Below are positions 54,251-63,486 of a stretch of DNA of 64,000 bases, piece by piece. Within the stretch, counting starts at the first letter, position 1. Every line of letters starts with the position of its first letter. Location of the stretch: the NCBI GenBank assembly GCA_965221075.1, contig OZ244865.1, forward strand, positions 1,612,001 to 1,676,000, written 5' to 3'. The position numbers were made by a program, and so were the translations under genes. The notes under the pieces were generated by a model that did not search any database, was not told the DNA's origin, and was given only the letters and a program-made list of their open reading frames with translations. This DNA is from UBA2970 sp965221075 (lineage in GTDB: Bacteria > Verrucomicrobiota > Verrucomicrobiia > Limisphaerales > AAA164-E04).

Positions 54251-55594
54251 TCAGAATCCGGCCGAGCCCGGCGTGCGGGGGAAGGGGATGACGTCCCGGA
54301 TGTTGGAGATGCCGGTGGCGAGCATCAGCAGGCGCTCGAAGCCCAGGCCGAAGCCGCTGTGCGGCACCGATCCCCAGCGCCGCAGATCGAGGTACCACCG
54401 GTAGCGCTCCGGATCGACGTCCAGCTCCCGCATCCGCTCCAGCAGCACCTCGCGCCGCTCCTCCCTCTGGCTGCCCCCCACGATCTCCCCGATCCCCGGC
54501 ACCAGCACGTCCATGGCGGCCACGGTCCGCCCGTCGTCGTTGACCCTCATGTAGAAGGGCTTGGTCTCCCGGGGGTAGTCGTAGACGGTCACCGGGCCCT
54601 GGAAGCGCTTCTCGGCCAGGTAGCGCTCGTGCTCGGTCTGCAGGCTGATCCCGTAGCTGACCGGATGGTCGAACCGCTCTCCCGAGCCGGCCAGCAGCTC
54701 CACCGCCTGGGCGTAGGCGATGCGGTGGAAGGGCCGCTCCAGGACCAGATCCAGCCTCTCCTCCAGGCCCGTGTCCACGAAGCGGGCGAAGAGGGCCAGC
54801 TCCTCGGGGCACTCCGCCTTCAGATCGGCGATCAGGCTCTTGATGCAGCTCTCGGCCAGGTCCATGGCTCCTTCCAGGTCGCAGAAGGCCATCTCGGGCT
54901 CCAGCATCCAGAATTCGCTGGCGTGCCGGGAGGTGTTGGAGTTCTCGGCCCGGAAGGTGGGCCCGAAGGTGTAGACGCTGGAGAGGGCGCAGGCGAAGGC
55001 CTCGGCGTTGAGCTGGCCGCTGACGGTCAGGAAGGCGGGGCGCCCGAAGAAGTCCTTCCTTCCGCCGGCGCTCAGGCCGAAGAGCTCCCCGGCCCCCTCG
55101 CAGTCGCTGGCGGTGATCACCGGGGTGTGGACGTAGTGGAAGCCCCGCTCCCCGAAGAAGCGGTGGATGGCCAGGGTGAGGCGGCTGCGCACCCGGAAGA
55201 CCGATCCGAACAGGTTGCTGCGGGGCCGCAGGTGGGCGATCTCGCGCAGGTACTCCGGAGTGTGGCCCTTCTTCTGCAGGGGGTAGCCGGGGTCGGATTC
55301 GCCCACGATCTCCAGCGACCGGGCCTGCACCTCGTGGGACTGGCCCCTGCCGCTGGAGGCGACCAGCATTCCGGTCACCTCCACCGCCGCTCCGGTGGCG
55401 GCCCGGGCGAAGTGGCGGCAGCCGGGGCGTTCCCGCTCCAGGACCACCTGCAGGCTGCCCAGGGAGGAGCCGTCGTTGATCTCCAGGAACGAGAAGGCCT
55501 TGGCGTCGCGACGGGTCCGCACCCAGCCCTGGACCCGCACCAGGCCTCCGGCCCCCTCGCCCCGGCGGGCCATCTTGACCAGCGTCCGCTTCAT
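54251..55594 (-). CDS. asnS: Asparagine--tRNA ligase
   Basis: Class II synthetase of 447 residues. An N-terminal OB-fold anticodon domain (VRVQGWVRTRRDAKAFSFLE) precedes the catalytic core with motif 2 (TFRAENSNTSRHASEFWMLE) and motif 3 (GFGLGFERLLMLATG). The sequence WMLEPEMAF separates AsnRS from AspRS. I start at the ATG at 55594; a TTG four codons earlier is possible. The gene precedes uvrC closely. Confidence 0.94.
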   Translation of the reverse strand: MKRTLVKMARRGEGAGGLVRVQGWVRTRRDAKAFSFLEINDGSSLGSLQVVLERERPGCRHFARAATGAAVEVTGMLVASSGRGQSHEVQARSLEIVGESDPGYPLQKKGHTPEYLREIAHLRPRSNLFGSVFRVRSRLTLAIHRFFGERGFHYVHTPVITASDCEGAGELFGLSAGGRKDFFGRPAFLTVSGQLNAEAFACALSSVYTFGPTFRAENSNTSRHASEFWMLEPEMAFCDLEGAMDLAESCIKSLIADLKAECPEELALFARFVDTGLEERLDLVLERPFHRIAYAQAVELLAGSGERFDHPVSYGISLQTEHERYLAEKRFQGPVTVYDYPRETKPFYMRVNDDGRTVAAMDVLVPGIGEIVGGSQREERREVLLERMRELDVDPERYRWYLDLRRWGSVPHSGFGLGFERLLMLATGISNIRDVIPFPRTPGSAGF

Positions 55595-55674
55595 CCTCGC
55601 CTGCAAGGCCGCCGATTAAACAGCGCCTCTCCTGCCCGGGCAAGGGGCCGGCGGAGAGCGCAGCCGTCCGGGCC

Positions 55675-56124
55675 TCAGCCGGAGCCCGGCATCGCGCCCA
55701 GGCCCCGGGCGTGCTCCAGCAGCTCCTCCTCCCGCTCCTCCATCCGGGCGCGCTCCTCCCGGGTAGCGTCGTCCATTCCGTCCAGGTGGAGGAGGGCGTG
55801 GATGTGGTAGCGGAGCATCTCCTCCTCGAGGGTGGTCCCGTGCTCCCGGGCGTGGTCCCGGGCCACCGAGGGGCAGATGTAGGCCTCCGCCTGCAGGGGC
55901 GCGCCCGGTTCCCCCAGGCTGAAGGTGATGACGTCGGTGGGCCCCCGGTGGCCGAGGTGATCCAGGTTGAGCCGGGCCATGCTCCGGGGGCCTACCCAGT
56001 GGAAGCAGCACTCGCCGAGCAGATGGGGGAGGAATCTGGCCGCCACGCCCTCGATCGCCCTGCGGTAGGGGCGCTGGCGGAGGCCGGCGGGTCGCTGCGC
56101 GTTGCGGAAGTGGAACCGCAGCAT
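55675..56124 (-). CDS. ybeY: Endoribonuclease YbeY (rRNA maturation factor), variant metal site
   Basis: A 149-residue single-strand endoribonuclease that trims 16S rRNA and acts in ribosome quality control. The family block TDVITFSLGEPG is present. The zinc motif HxxxHxxxxxH appears as H109-ALL-H113-LDGMD-D119: the third histidine is aspartate. Asp can ligate zinc, so activity is possible but not certain. It follows phoH by 2 bp, the usual phoH-ybeY order. Start ATG at 56124; the frame upstream is antisense-like shadow of phoH. Confidence 0.85.
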   Translation of the reverse strand: MLRFHFRNAQRPAGLRQRPYRRAIEGVAARFLPHLLGECCFHWVGPRSMARLNLDHLGHRGPTDVITFSLGEPGAPLQAEAYICPSVARDHAREHGTTLEEEMLRYHIHALLHLDGMDDATREERARMEEREEELLEHARGLGAMPGSG

Positions 56125-56126
56125 GC

Positions 56127-57083
56127 TCAGGGAGCGCGGCGGTGGGTCTCGTAGGCGGCGATGATCTTCCCGACCAGCGGATGGCGGATGACGTCCTTGC
56201 GCCCGAATTCCACGATGGCGATGTCCCCGATCCCCCCCAGCGCCTTGCGGGCCTCGGGAAGTCCCGAGGGCTTCTCCCGGGGCAGGTCGACCTGGGTGGG
56301 ATCCCCGGTGACCACGGTCCGGGATCCGGTCCCCAGGCGGGTCAGGAACATGAACATCTGCTCGGTGGTGGCGTTCTGGGCCTCGTCGAGGATGATGAAG
56401 GAGTTGTTGAGGGTGCGCCCGCGCATGTAGGCCAGTGGGGCGATCTCGATCACGCCCCGGTCCATGCTCCTCTGGATCTCGTCGGCCGGGAGCATGTCGT
56501 GCAGGGCGTCGTGGAGGGGACGCAGGTAGGGGGCCAGCTTCTCGTACAGGTCGCCGGGAAGGAAGCCCAGCGCCTCGCCCGCCTCCACCGCGGGACGGGT
56601 GAGGATGATGCGCTGCGCCTGGCCCGACTTGAGGAAGGAGACGGCCATGGCCATGGCCAGGTAGGTCTTTCCGGTCCCGGCCGGGCCGACGCCCAGGGTG
56701 AGGTCCCGGCTCCGGATCGCCTCCAGGTAGCGCCTCTGGCCCTCGGTCTTGGGGCTGATGGGGGCCTTGCGGGGGGAGGTGCGGATGCGGTCGCCGAGAA
56801 GCTGCTTGAGAGTGCCGGTGCCGTGCTCCTTGAGCACCGCCAGCGACTGGGCGAACTCCCGGTTCCTGATGGGGGTGCCCGCCCGCAGGGCCTCGTCGAT
56901 CACCTCGAAGAAGCCCCGGGCCAGGGCGATGCCCGCCTCGTCGCCCTCGATCCGGATCCAGCCGTCGCGGCACACTGCCCGCACCCCCAGCTGCTCCTCC
57001 ACCGCATGCAGGTTGCTGGTCTCGTTGTTGAACAGCTGCTGCGCGTGGCGGGCGGTCTCGAAGTGGAGGGTCTCAGTGGGCAT
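56127..57083 (-). CDS. phoH: PhoH-family ATPase (YbeZ type)
   Basis: A 318-residue P-loop protein with an N-terminal KH-like part (residues 1-70), Walker A GVGPAGTGKTYLA (about 133-145) and Walker B FIILDEAQN. RPAVEAGEALGFLPGDLYEK and GDPTQVDLPRE are family signatures. It pairs with YbeY in RNA metabolism, and ybeY follows 2 bp downstream. The gene overlaps the HIT gene stop by 11 bp. Confidence 0.94.
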   Translation of the reverse strand: MPTETLHFETARHAQQLFNNETSNLHAVEEQLGVRAVCRDGWIRIEGDEAGIALARGFFEVIDEALRAGTPIRNREFAQSLAVLKEHGTGTLKQLLGDRIRTSPRKAPISPKTEGQRRYLEAIRSRDLTLGVGPAGTGKTYLAMAMAVSFLKSGQAQRIILTRPAVEAGEALGFLPGDLYEKLAPYLRPLHDALHDMLPADEIQRSMDRGVIEIAPLAYMRGRTLNNSFIILDEAQNATTEQMFMFLTRLGTGSRTVVTGDPTQVDLPREKPSGLPEARKALGGIGDIAIVEFGRKDVIRHPLVGKIIAAYETHRRAP

Positions 57084-57591
57084 GGAGGTTTCCGTCCCCG
57101 GCGTGCAGGGGGAAGGCCTGGCGGAGCTTGGCCGCCGTCTCCTTGAGCGCCTCGGGGACCACCCCGGTGCCGGCGATCACCGGCATGAAGTTGGAGTCGC
57201 CCTTCCAGCGGGGGACCACATGGTAGTGGAGGTGCTCCTCGATCCCCGCCCCGGCGGCCCGGCCCAGGTTGAGCCCCACGTTGAACCCGTCCGGATCCAT
57301 CACGGCCTGGAGTGTGGCGATGGCCGCCCGCTTGGTCAACATGAGGGCGCAGAGCTCCTCCCCGTCGAGCTCCTCCATGCGGGCCGCCTCCCGGTAGGGC
57401 ACCACCATCAGGTGCCCTCCGTTGTAGGGATACCGGTTTAGCAGCACGAAGCACTGCCTGCCCCGGTGGACCACCAGGTTCTCCTCGTCCCGATCGCTGC
57501 GGGCGATCCGGGTGAAGAGCGATCCCTCCCCCCGGGGAGGGGCCGGCGAGAGCACGTACTCGATGCGCCAGGGCGCATGCAGGCATTCCAT
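57073..57591 (-). CDS. HIT-family nucleotide hydrolase/transferase (Ap4A phosphorylase-like)
   Basis: A 172-residue histidine-triad protein. The catalytic HxHxH is in GIEEHLHYHVVPRW, with the preceding FNVGLNLGRAAGAG segment contacting nucleotide. CFVLLNRYPYNGGHLMVVPYR is the usual second block. Typical members split dinucleoside polyphosphates or AMP conjugates. It leads the HIT-phoH-ybeY run. The start at 57591 gives MECLHAPWRIEYVLSP, a common start for this group. Confidence 0.9.
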   Translation of the reverse strand: MECLHAPWRIEYVLSPAPPRGEGSLFTRIARSDRDEENLVVHRGRQCFVLLNRYPYNGGHLMVVPYREAARMEELDGEELCALMLTKRAAIATLQAVMDPDGFNVGLNLGRAAGAGIEEHLHYHVVPRWKGDSNFMPVIAGTGVVPEALKETAAKLRQAFPLHAGDGNLHAH

Positions 57592-57700
57592 GCTGGGATT
57601 GTGGCGGAGGGGAGCGGGCGATGTCAAAACGAGGCGCCTTTTCTCATGGACAAACGGGCGGAACCGCTTTCCACTCCGTTGCTCGGGGCCGCCGCCGGGC

Positions 57701-60700
57701 ATGGACAGGAAGAGACCACAGAAGGGCAACCGGGCAGGGGCTTCTCCCCCGGAATCCGCTCCCCCCGATCCCTCCCCCCGGGCCAGTTTCTTCGGCAGTA
57801 GCGACTGGAGGAGCGCGGCCATTGCCGGCGTCCTGGTCTTCCTGGTCTACTGCCACACCATGGCGCCCGACGTCACCCTCGAGGACAGCGGGGAGCTGGC
57901 CGTGGCCGCCGACTACGCCGGAGTGCCGCACCCTCCCGGCTATCCCGTCTGGACGCTCTATTCCTGGCTGTTCACGGTCCTGGTCCCCTTCTCCAACATC
58001 GCCTGGCGGGTGACCCTGGGCTCGGCCTTCGCCGGGGCGTGCAGCTGCGCGCTGCTCGCCCTGATGGTATCGAGGGGCACCCGCGCGATGCTCCAGGGAA
58101 TGGGGGAGGACTTCGGCAGCCTGGATCCCCGGGATCGCACCCGCATATCGACGTTCTCGGGGGTGGTCTCGGGAATGCTGATGGGCTTCAACGGCTTCAT
58201 GTGGTCGCAGGCGGTCATCGTCGAGGTCTACACCTTGAGCGTCCTCTCGCTGATGGGAACCCTGGCCTGCCTGATGCGCTGGATGTACCGCCCGGGCCAG
58301 AGGGGATACCTCTACCTGACCTTCTTCCTGTTCGGCATCTGCTTCAACAACCACCAGAGCCTGGTGGTGGCCGCCATCGGGCTGGAGATCGCCATCGCCA
58401 TGGCCGATCGGGCCCTGGGCCGGGACCTGTTCCTGGGCAACGTGGCGGTGTACGTGCTGGGGCTGGTGGGAAAGATGCAGGGCTGGGTGGCGATGTTCGA
58501 CGAGAACCTGCCCATGTTCATCATCTACAACCTGGTGGGGCTGGGATCGATCTGCGCCTTCGCCTGGCTGTGGACCCTCACTCCCCAGCGGCCGATCCTG
58601 GGGGAGGGGCGTTGGCGGACCAGCCTGATCCTCCTGCTGGTCTGGACGCTGGGGCTCTCGTTCTACCTGTACCTGCCCATCGCCTCGTCCACCAACCCTC
58701 CCATGAACTGGGGCTACCCCCGCACCTGGGAAGGTTTCCTGCACACCTTCTTCCGCCAGCAGTACGAGCAGCCCAACCCCACCATCGAGCTGACCACCCT
58801 GATCCAGCAGATGTGGATGTACCTGATCGGGGCGGCCCGGGAGTTCAACCCCCTGCTGATCTGCGTCGCGTTCCTCCCCTTCCTGTTCCTCAACCGCATG
58901 GAGCGGAGGGAGCGCGCCTGGCTGACGGGCCTGGCCGGAGTGTTCTTCTGCCTGGCGGTGGTGCTGATGATCCTGCTCAACCCCAAGCCCGACCGGCAGA
59001 GCCAGGAGCTCAACCGGGTCTTCTTCACCCCCTCCCACACCGTCATCGCCATATGGATGGGCCACGGGCTGGGGCTGGTGTCCGCCTTCCTGGCGGCCCG
59101 CTTCCGCCAGGCACGGCCCTACGCCATCTTCGGGGGGATCGCGGCCCTGGGAGCCTCGGCGCTGCTGGCCCTGGATCCGCTCGACGGCTACGGCTGGGAG
59201 GACAGGCGCGTCCATCCCCTCGACATCTCCTACGCCCTGCTCCTGGTGTTCTGCGCCGGAGCCTTCGTGGCGGTGGTGGCCGGCTTCCGCCACCGGGCGC
59301 CGCTGCCGGTCGTCCTGTCCATCCTTTTCCTGCTTCCTGTGCAGTCGCTCCTGGCCCACTGGTGGGTCAACGAGAAGCGGGGGCACCTGTTCGGCTACTG
59401 GTTCGGCCGCGACATGTTCGAGCCCCCCTTCGGTCTCTACCCCTCCATGGACCAGGGGGCCATCCTCTACGGAGGCACGGATCCGGGCCGCTTCAACCCC
59501 ACCTACATGATCTTCAGCGAGAGCTTCCTGCCCCCCTCCAAGAAGCGCGATCCCGGATTCGACCGGCGGGACGTCTACCTCATCACCCAGAACGCGATGG
59601 CCGATCCCAGATACCTGGACTACATCCGGGCCCACTACTCCCGGAGCAGCCAGGAAGATCCGCCCTTCTTCCAGGAGATGCTGAGGACCGATCGTTCCAG
59701 GAGGTCCGGCCGGACCAACTTCCTGGCCCGGATGGCCGCGCCCCTGGATCAGGCCATGGCCGGATTCGGAGCCAGGGTGGAGGCCCGGAGGCGCAAGAAT
59801 GGGCTCTATCCCCAGGAGGAGATACTGGTTCCCTCTCAGGCCGACTTCGAAAAGGCCGTGACGCAGTACATGGTGGAGAACCGAAGCGATCAGCTCGGGC
59901 GCGATGCGGTCCAGTTCGTCAACAGCGCCCTCACCCGCAAGATCTTCGATAGCAATCCCGATCGGGAGTTCTACATCGAGGAGAGCTTCGTCCTGGACTG
60001 GATGTTCCCCTACCTGAGCCCCTACGGGATCATCCTCCGCCTCAACCGGGAGCCGGTGCCGGTCATAACCTCCGGGATGATGGCCCGGGACCGGGATTTC
60101 TGGGACCGCTACATGGAGCGCCTGATCGGGGACTCGATCGGGCCCGAGAGCTCTATCGGGGAGCTGGTGGAGTACTCCGTCGGCGTGCACCTGAGGGGAG
60201 ATCTGGAGGACTACCGGGGCGACCCCCGATTCCTGCGCAACGACTGGGCCAAGAAGGCCTTCTCCAAGCTGCGCTGCGCCATCGCCGGAGTCTATGCCTG
60301 GAGAGTGTCCCCCATGTGCCCGCCCGAGCTGGCCCCCGGGGCGGAGAACCGCCGGGATCTGATCGCCGAGGCCGACTACGCCTTCCGGCAGGCGGTGGCC
60401 CTCTGCCCCTACAGCGTGGAGACGCTCTACCGCTACTCCATCTTCCTGAACGAAACGGGAAGGACGGATGACGCGATAGAGCTTGCCAAGATGTGCTCCC
60501 GCTTCGACCCGGAGAACGGGAGCATCAGGATGATTCTGGAAAAGCTCAAGAAGGAGCAGGAGAACAGGGCGAGAATACTGCAGCTAGACAAGCTGGAGGA
60601 GCAGTTCGCCCAGAATCCCGCCCGCCTGGAAGTCGCCGAGACGCTGGCCGTGGCGCACCTTGCACGCCAGGACACCAACCGGGTGCTCGATATCCTCCGT

Positions 60701-61033
60701 TTTCTCGCCGGGCAGGAGGATCCCGGTCCAGGCGCCGAGGACTTCCTGATCCATTGGTACAACAAGCTGGGGCGCTACCAGGAGCTCGAGGAGTACCTCC
60801 TGGAGATCGTCCAGAGCAGCCCCGACAGGTCCCGGGCGTGGTTCATTCTGGGCACGGTGCAGGCCCAGATGGGAAAGAACTCCGACGCCATCGGGAACCT
60901 CGCCAGGGCGGTGGAGATGGCCCGGGAGGACGAGCAGGCCAGCCGCCTCTTCAAGGAGCATCTCAGACAGGATCCCCGCTTCAACCAGATCCGCTTCCTG
61001 CCCGGCTTCCAGGAGCTGATCCAGTCCCCCTGA
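57701..61033 (+). CDS. DUF2723 membrane protein with C-terminal TPR-like region
   Basis: A very large 1,110-residue protein. After a Pro/Ser-rich leader, about 12 membrane spans (residues 30-560) carry the DUF2723 hallmark TMAPDVTLEDSGELAVAADY and GVPHPPGYPVWTL, as in protein O-mannosyltransferase-like enzymes that use lipid-linked sugars. The middle is a soluble domain (residues 600-870). The last 230 residues are helical repeats resembling TPR (YRYSIFLNETGRTDDAIELA, ARAWFILGTVQAQMGKNSDA-like). Start at the ATG at 57701; the frame upstream to 57512 overlaps the HIT gene. Glycosyl transfer is inferred. It is divergent from the HIT gene. Confidence 0.82.
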   Translation: MDRKRPQKGNRAGASPPESAPPDPSPRASFFGSSDWRSAAIAGVLVFLVYCHTMAPDVTLEDSGELAVAADYAGVPHPPGYPVWTLYSWLFTVLVPFSNIAWRVTLGSAFAGACSCALLALMVSRGTRAMLQGMGEDFGSLDPRDRTRISTFSGVVSGMLMGFNGFMWSQAVIVEVYTLSVLSLMGTLACLMRWMYRPGQRGYLYLTFFLFGICFNNHQSLVVAAIGLEIAIAMADRALGRDLFLGNVAVYVLGLVGKMQGWVAMFDENLPMFIIYNLVGLGSICAFAWLWTLTPQRPILGEGRWRTSLILLLVWTLGLSFYLYLPIASSTNPPMNWGYPRTWEGFLHTFFRQQYEQPNPTIELTTLIQQMWMYLIGAAREFNPLLICVAFLPFLFLNRMERRERAWLTGLAGVFFCLAVVLMILLNPKPDRQSQELNRVFFTPSHTVIAIWMGHGLGLVSAFLAARFRQARPYAIFGGIAALGASALLALDPLDGYGWEDRRVHPLDISYALLLVFCAGAFVAVVAGFRHRAPLPVVLSILFLLPVQSLLAHWWVNEKRGHLFGYWFGRDMFEPPFGLYPSMDQGAILYGGTDPGRFNPTYMIFSESFLPPSKKRDPGFDRRDVYLITQNAMADPRYLDYIRAHYSRSSQEDPPFFQEMLRTDRSRRSGRTNFLARMAAPLDQAMAGFGARVEARRRKNGLYPQEEILVPSQADFEKAVTQYMVENRSDQLGRDAVQFVNSALTRKIFDSNPDREFYIEESFVLDWMFPYLSPYGIILRLNREPVPVITSGMMARDRDFWDRYMERLIGDSIGPESSIGELVEYSVGVHLRGDLEDYRGDPRFLRNDWAKKAFSKLRCAIAGVYAWRVSPMCPPELAPGAENRRDLIAEADYAFRQAVALCPYSVETLYRYSIFLNETGRTDDAIELAKMCSRFDPENGSIRMILEKLKKEQENRARILQLDKLEEQFAQNPARLEVAETLAVAHLARQDTNRVLDILRFLAGQEDPGPGAEDFLIHWYNKLGRYQELEEYLLEIVQSSPDRSRAWFILGTVQAQMGKNSDAIGNLARAVEMAREDEQASRLFKEHLRQDPRFNQIRFLPGFQELIQSP

Positions 61034-61041
61034 GACGGGCT

Positions 61042-61617
61042 TCAGGACGAGGGAGCCGCGGCTCCCTCGATGAAGGCGTAGCAGAGCATGTGGCAGATTC
61101 CCATCTGGGCGTCCTCCACCCTCCCGTAGTGGTCCTGCCCGATGCGGAGGACCAGCTGGGCCAGGCCGGCCACCTTCCCGCCCTTCCGCCCCACCAGGGC
61201 CAGGGTCTCCAGCCCATGCTCCCGGGCCCATTCCACGGCCCTAACCACATTGGGGGAGTTTCCGCTCACGCTCAGGGCCATGGCGACGTCCCCGGGACGG
61301 GAGAGGGTACGCAGCTGCTCCACGAAGATCCGGTCGTAGGCGTAGTCGTTGCCCAGGGCCGTGATCCAGCTGGCGTTGTCGGCGAGGGCGCAGACACGGA
61401 AGCGCCGGCTCTCCAGGGCGTCGGAGGCCCCCTTGCCCAGATCGGTGGCGAAGTGGGAGGCATTGGCGGCGCTGCCCCCGTTGCCGAAGACGAAAATACC
61501 GCGTCCGGACTCCAGAGCCCGCACCAGTACCGCCGCCGCGCGCTCGACGCCTTCGACGTCGATGGAGTCGAGGGCCTGCTTCTGCTTGAGGAGGTATTCC
61601 CCGATCCACTGCTTCAT
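61042..61617 (-). CDS. SIS-domain phosphosugar isomerase, GmhA-like
   Basis: A 191-residue SIS protein matching sedoheptulose-7-phosphate isomerase: GIFVFGNGGSAANASHFATD near residue 42, ALSVSGNSPNVVRA for phosphate binding, GRKGGKVAGLAQLVLRI and QDHYGRVEDAQMGICHMLC toward the end with the conserved histidine. GmhA starts heptose synthesis for LPS core. The gene is convergent with the DUF2723 gene (8 bp apart). The frame reads further upstream to 61965, but that part runs into the sulfatase. Confidence 0.88.
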   Translation of the reverse strand: MKQWIGEYLLKQKQALDSIDVEGVERAAAVLVRALESGRGIFVFGNGGSAANASHFATDLGKGASDALESRRFRVCALADNASWITALGNDYAYDRIFVEQLRTLSRPGDVAMALSVSGNSPNVVRAVEWAREHGLETLALVGRKGGKVAGLAQLVLRIGQDHYGRVEDAQMGICHMLCYAFIEGAAAPSS

Positions 61618-61882
61618 GCGACCGCTGGATTGTGGGGCCGCGCGGGGAGGCGGAGCAAACGGATTCTCCTGGGAGGCGGAGCGGCCGCCATGGGCAGCGC
61701 CTGGCGCAGGGAGCGGGCGGATGCGGCTCCGCTCTCCCGATCCGGCCGGGGAGGATCCGTCCCGGCCCTCCCGGCTGGACGATGCCCGGGATCGGCCCGG
61801 GGGCGCATCCGCGTAGCCGTAAGCGCTCCGCAGCCCTTGCCCCCGGGCGGGGCGGCTCCTATGGTGGGGCGCAGGCCCGGCG

Positions 61883-63418
61883 ATGAGATCCCTCCTCCTC
61901 CTGATCCTCCCCTCCTTCCTGGCTCCGGCCGCGCTGGGGGAGCGGCCCAGCATACTGCTGATCATGGCCGACGACCTGGGCTACTCCGATCTGGGGTGCT
62001 ACGGCTCGGAGATTCCGACGCCCCACCTGGACCGCCTGGCCGAGGGCGGCCTGCGCTTCTCCCGCTTCTACAACACTGCCAAGTGCCATTCCTCCCGGGT
62101 CTCGCTCCTCACCGGCCTGTACTGCGATCAGGCCGGCGGCGAGTCGCTCGGCCGGGGAGCCACCATCGCCGAGGCGCTGGCCCGCGCGGGCTACCGCACC
62201 GCCATGAGCGGCAAGTGGCACCTCTCGGGGCAGCCCACCGACTTCGGCTTCCAGCGCTACTGGGGGCATCTCTCGGGGGCCACCAGCTTCTTCTCCGGGG
62301 ACGACACCTTCCGGCTCGACGGACGGCCCTACGAGGTTCCGGAGACCCTCAACGGCCGCCCCTTCTACGCCACCCGCGCGATCACCGACTTCGCCCTGGA
62401 GTTCCTGGACCAGGCGGCCGATTCGGGGGATCCCTTCCTGCTGTACGTGGCCTACAACGCCCCCCACTACCCGCTGCAGGCCCCCCGGGAGGACGTGCTC
62501 CGCCACAGGGGGCGCTACCGGGAGGGCTGGGACGTCCTGCGCCGGAAGAGGCACCGGAGGCAGCTGGAGTCGGGGCTGGTGTCTCCGGAATGGGAGCTGC
62601 CAGAGCGTCCGGACCACGTTCCCGCCTGGGACTCGCTCGGAGCCCGGGAGCGGGAGTGGGAGGAGCGCCGGATGGAGGCCTACGCGGCCATGGTGGAGGT
62701 CCTGGACCGGAACGTGGGGAGGCTGGTCGGACACCTGGGCCGGAGAGGGCTGCTGGAGGACACCCTGATCCTCTTCTGCTCCGACAACGGCGCCTGCCCC
62801 TTCGAGCGCACCAGGGGCAGGGATCTGGATCCCTGGGATCCCGAGTCGTGGTGGACCTACGACGCCGGCTGGGCCATGGTGGGGAACACCCCCTGGCGCC
62901 TCTACAAGCAGAACCAGCACGAGGGAGGCATCTCCACGCCCCTCATCGCCCACTGGCCCGGGGGCCTGGAGACCGGGCCGGGAGCCATCACCGATCAGCC
63001 GGGCCACCTGATCGACTTCATGGCCACCCTGCTGGAGGTCTCCGGAGCGGAATATCCCCGCGAGGCGAGGGGGCGCAAGGTGGAGCCGCTGCAGGGCCGC
63101 TCCCTCCTGCCCGTCTTCCGGGGGGAGGAGCGCCAGGCCCATCCCCAGCTCTACTTCCGCTTCGGCTCCGACCGTGCCCTGATGCAGGGGGACTGGAAGC
63201 TGGTCTCGGCGAAGCGGGGGCGCTGGGAGCTCTACCACATGGGCCGCGACAGGACCGAGACCCGGGATCTGGCCCGGGACCACGGCGCCCGCGTCGAGTC
63301 GATGGCCTCGGAGTGGTTCCGCTTCGCCTCCCAGGTCGAGCGCCTGGGGGGAGGGGCCCTCCGGCCGGTGCGGCCCGGCATCGTCCCGCTCTCCTTCCGC
63401 AGGGCAGTGGAGGAATGA
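61883..63418 (+). CDS. Secreted sulfatase with CHSSR active-site motif
   Basis: A 511-residue sulfatase with a signal peptide (RSLLLLILPSFLAPAALG). Metal-site block PSILLIMADDLGYSDLGCYG, then YNTAKCHSSRVSLLTG where the formylglycine cysteine would be Cys68 in C-H-S-S-R. The third position is Ser rather than the usual Pro or Ala. GKWHLSG and LILFCSDNGACPFERT give the other catalytic residues. WKLVSAKRGRWELYHMGRDR is the C-terminal subdomain. Sequence is close in layout to the sulfatase at 23413. Substrate unknown. It is divergent from the gmhA-like gene across 265 bp. Confidence 0.86.
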   Translation: MRSLLLLILPSFLAPAALGERPSILLIMADDLGYSDLGCYGSEIPTPHLDRLAEGGLRFSRFYNTAKCHSSRVSLLTGLYCDQAGGESLGRGATIAEALARAGYRTAMSGKWHLSGQPTDFGFQRYWGHLSGATSFFSGDDTFRLDGRPYEVPETLNGRPFYATRAITDFALEFLDQAADSGDPFLLYVAYNAPHYPLQAPREDVLRHRGRYREGWDVLRRKRHRRQLESGLVSPEWELPERPDHVPAWDSLGAREREWEERRMEAYAAMVEVLDRNVGRLVGHLGRRGLLEDTLILFCSDNGACPFERTRGRDLDPWDPESWWTYDAGWAMVGNTPWRLYKQNQHEGGISTPLIAHWPGGLETGPGAITDQPGHLIDFMATLLEVSGAEYPREARGRKVEPLQGRSLLPVFRGEERQAHPQLYFRFGSDRALMQGDWKLVSAKRGRWELYHMGRDRTETRDLARDHGARVESMASEWFRFASQVERLGGGALRPVRPGIVPLSFRRAVEE

Positions 63419-63486
63419 CCTTCCGGGATCCCGGAACCGGCCGGAGCCTCCGGACTGCCGCCCTGCTCCGGTAGCGACGGATCGGC

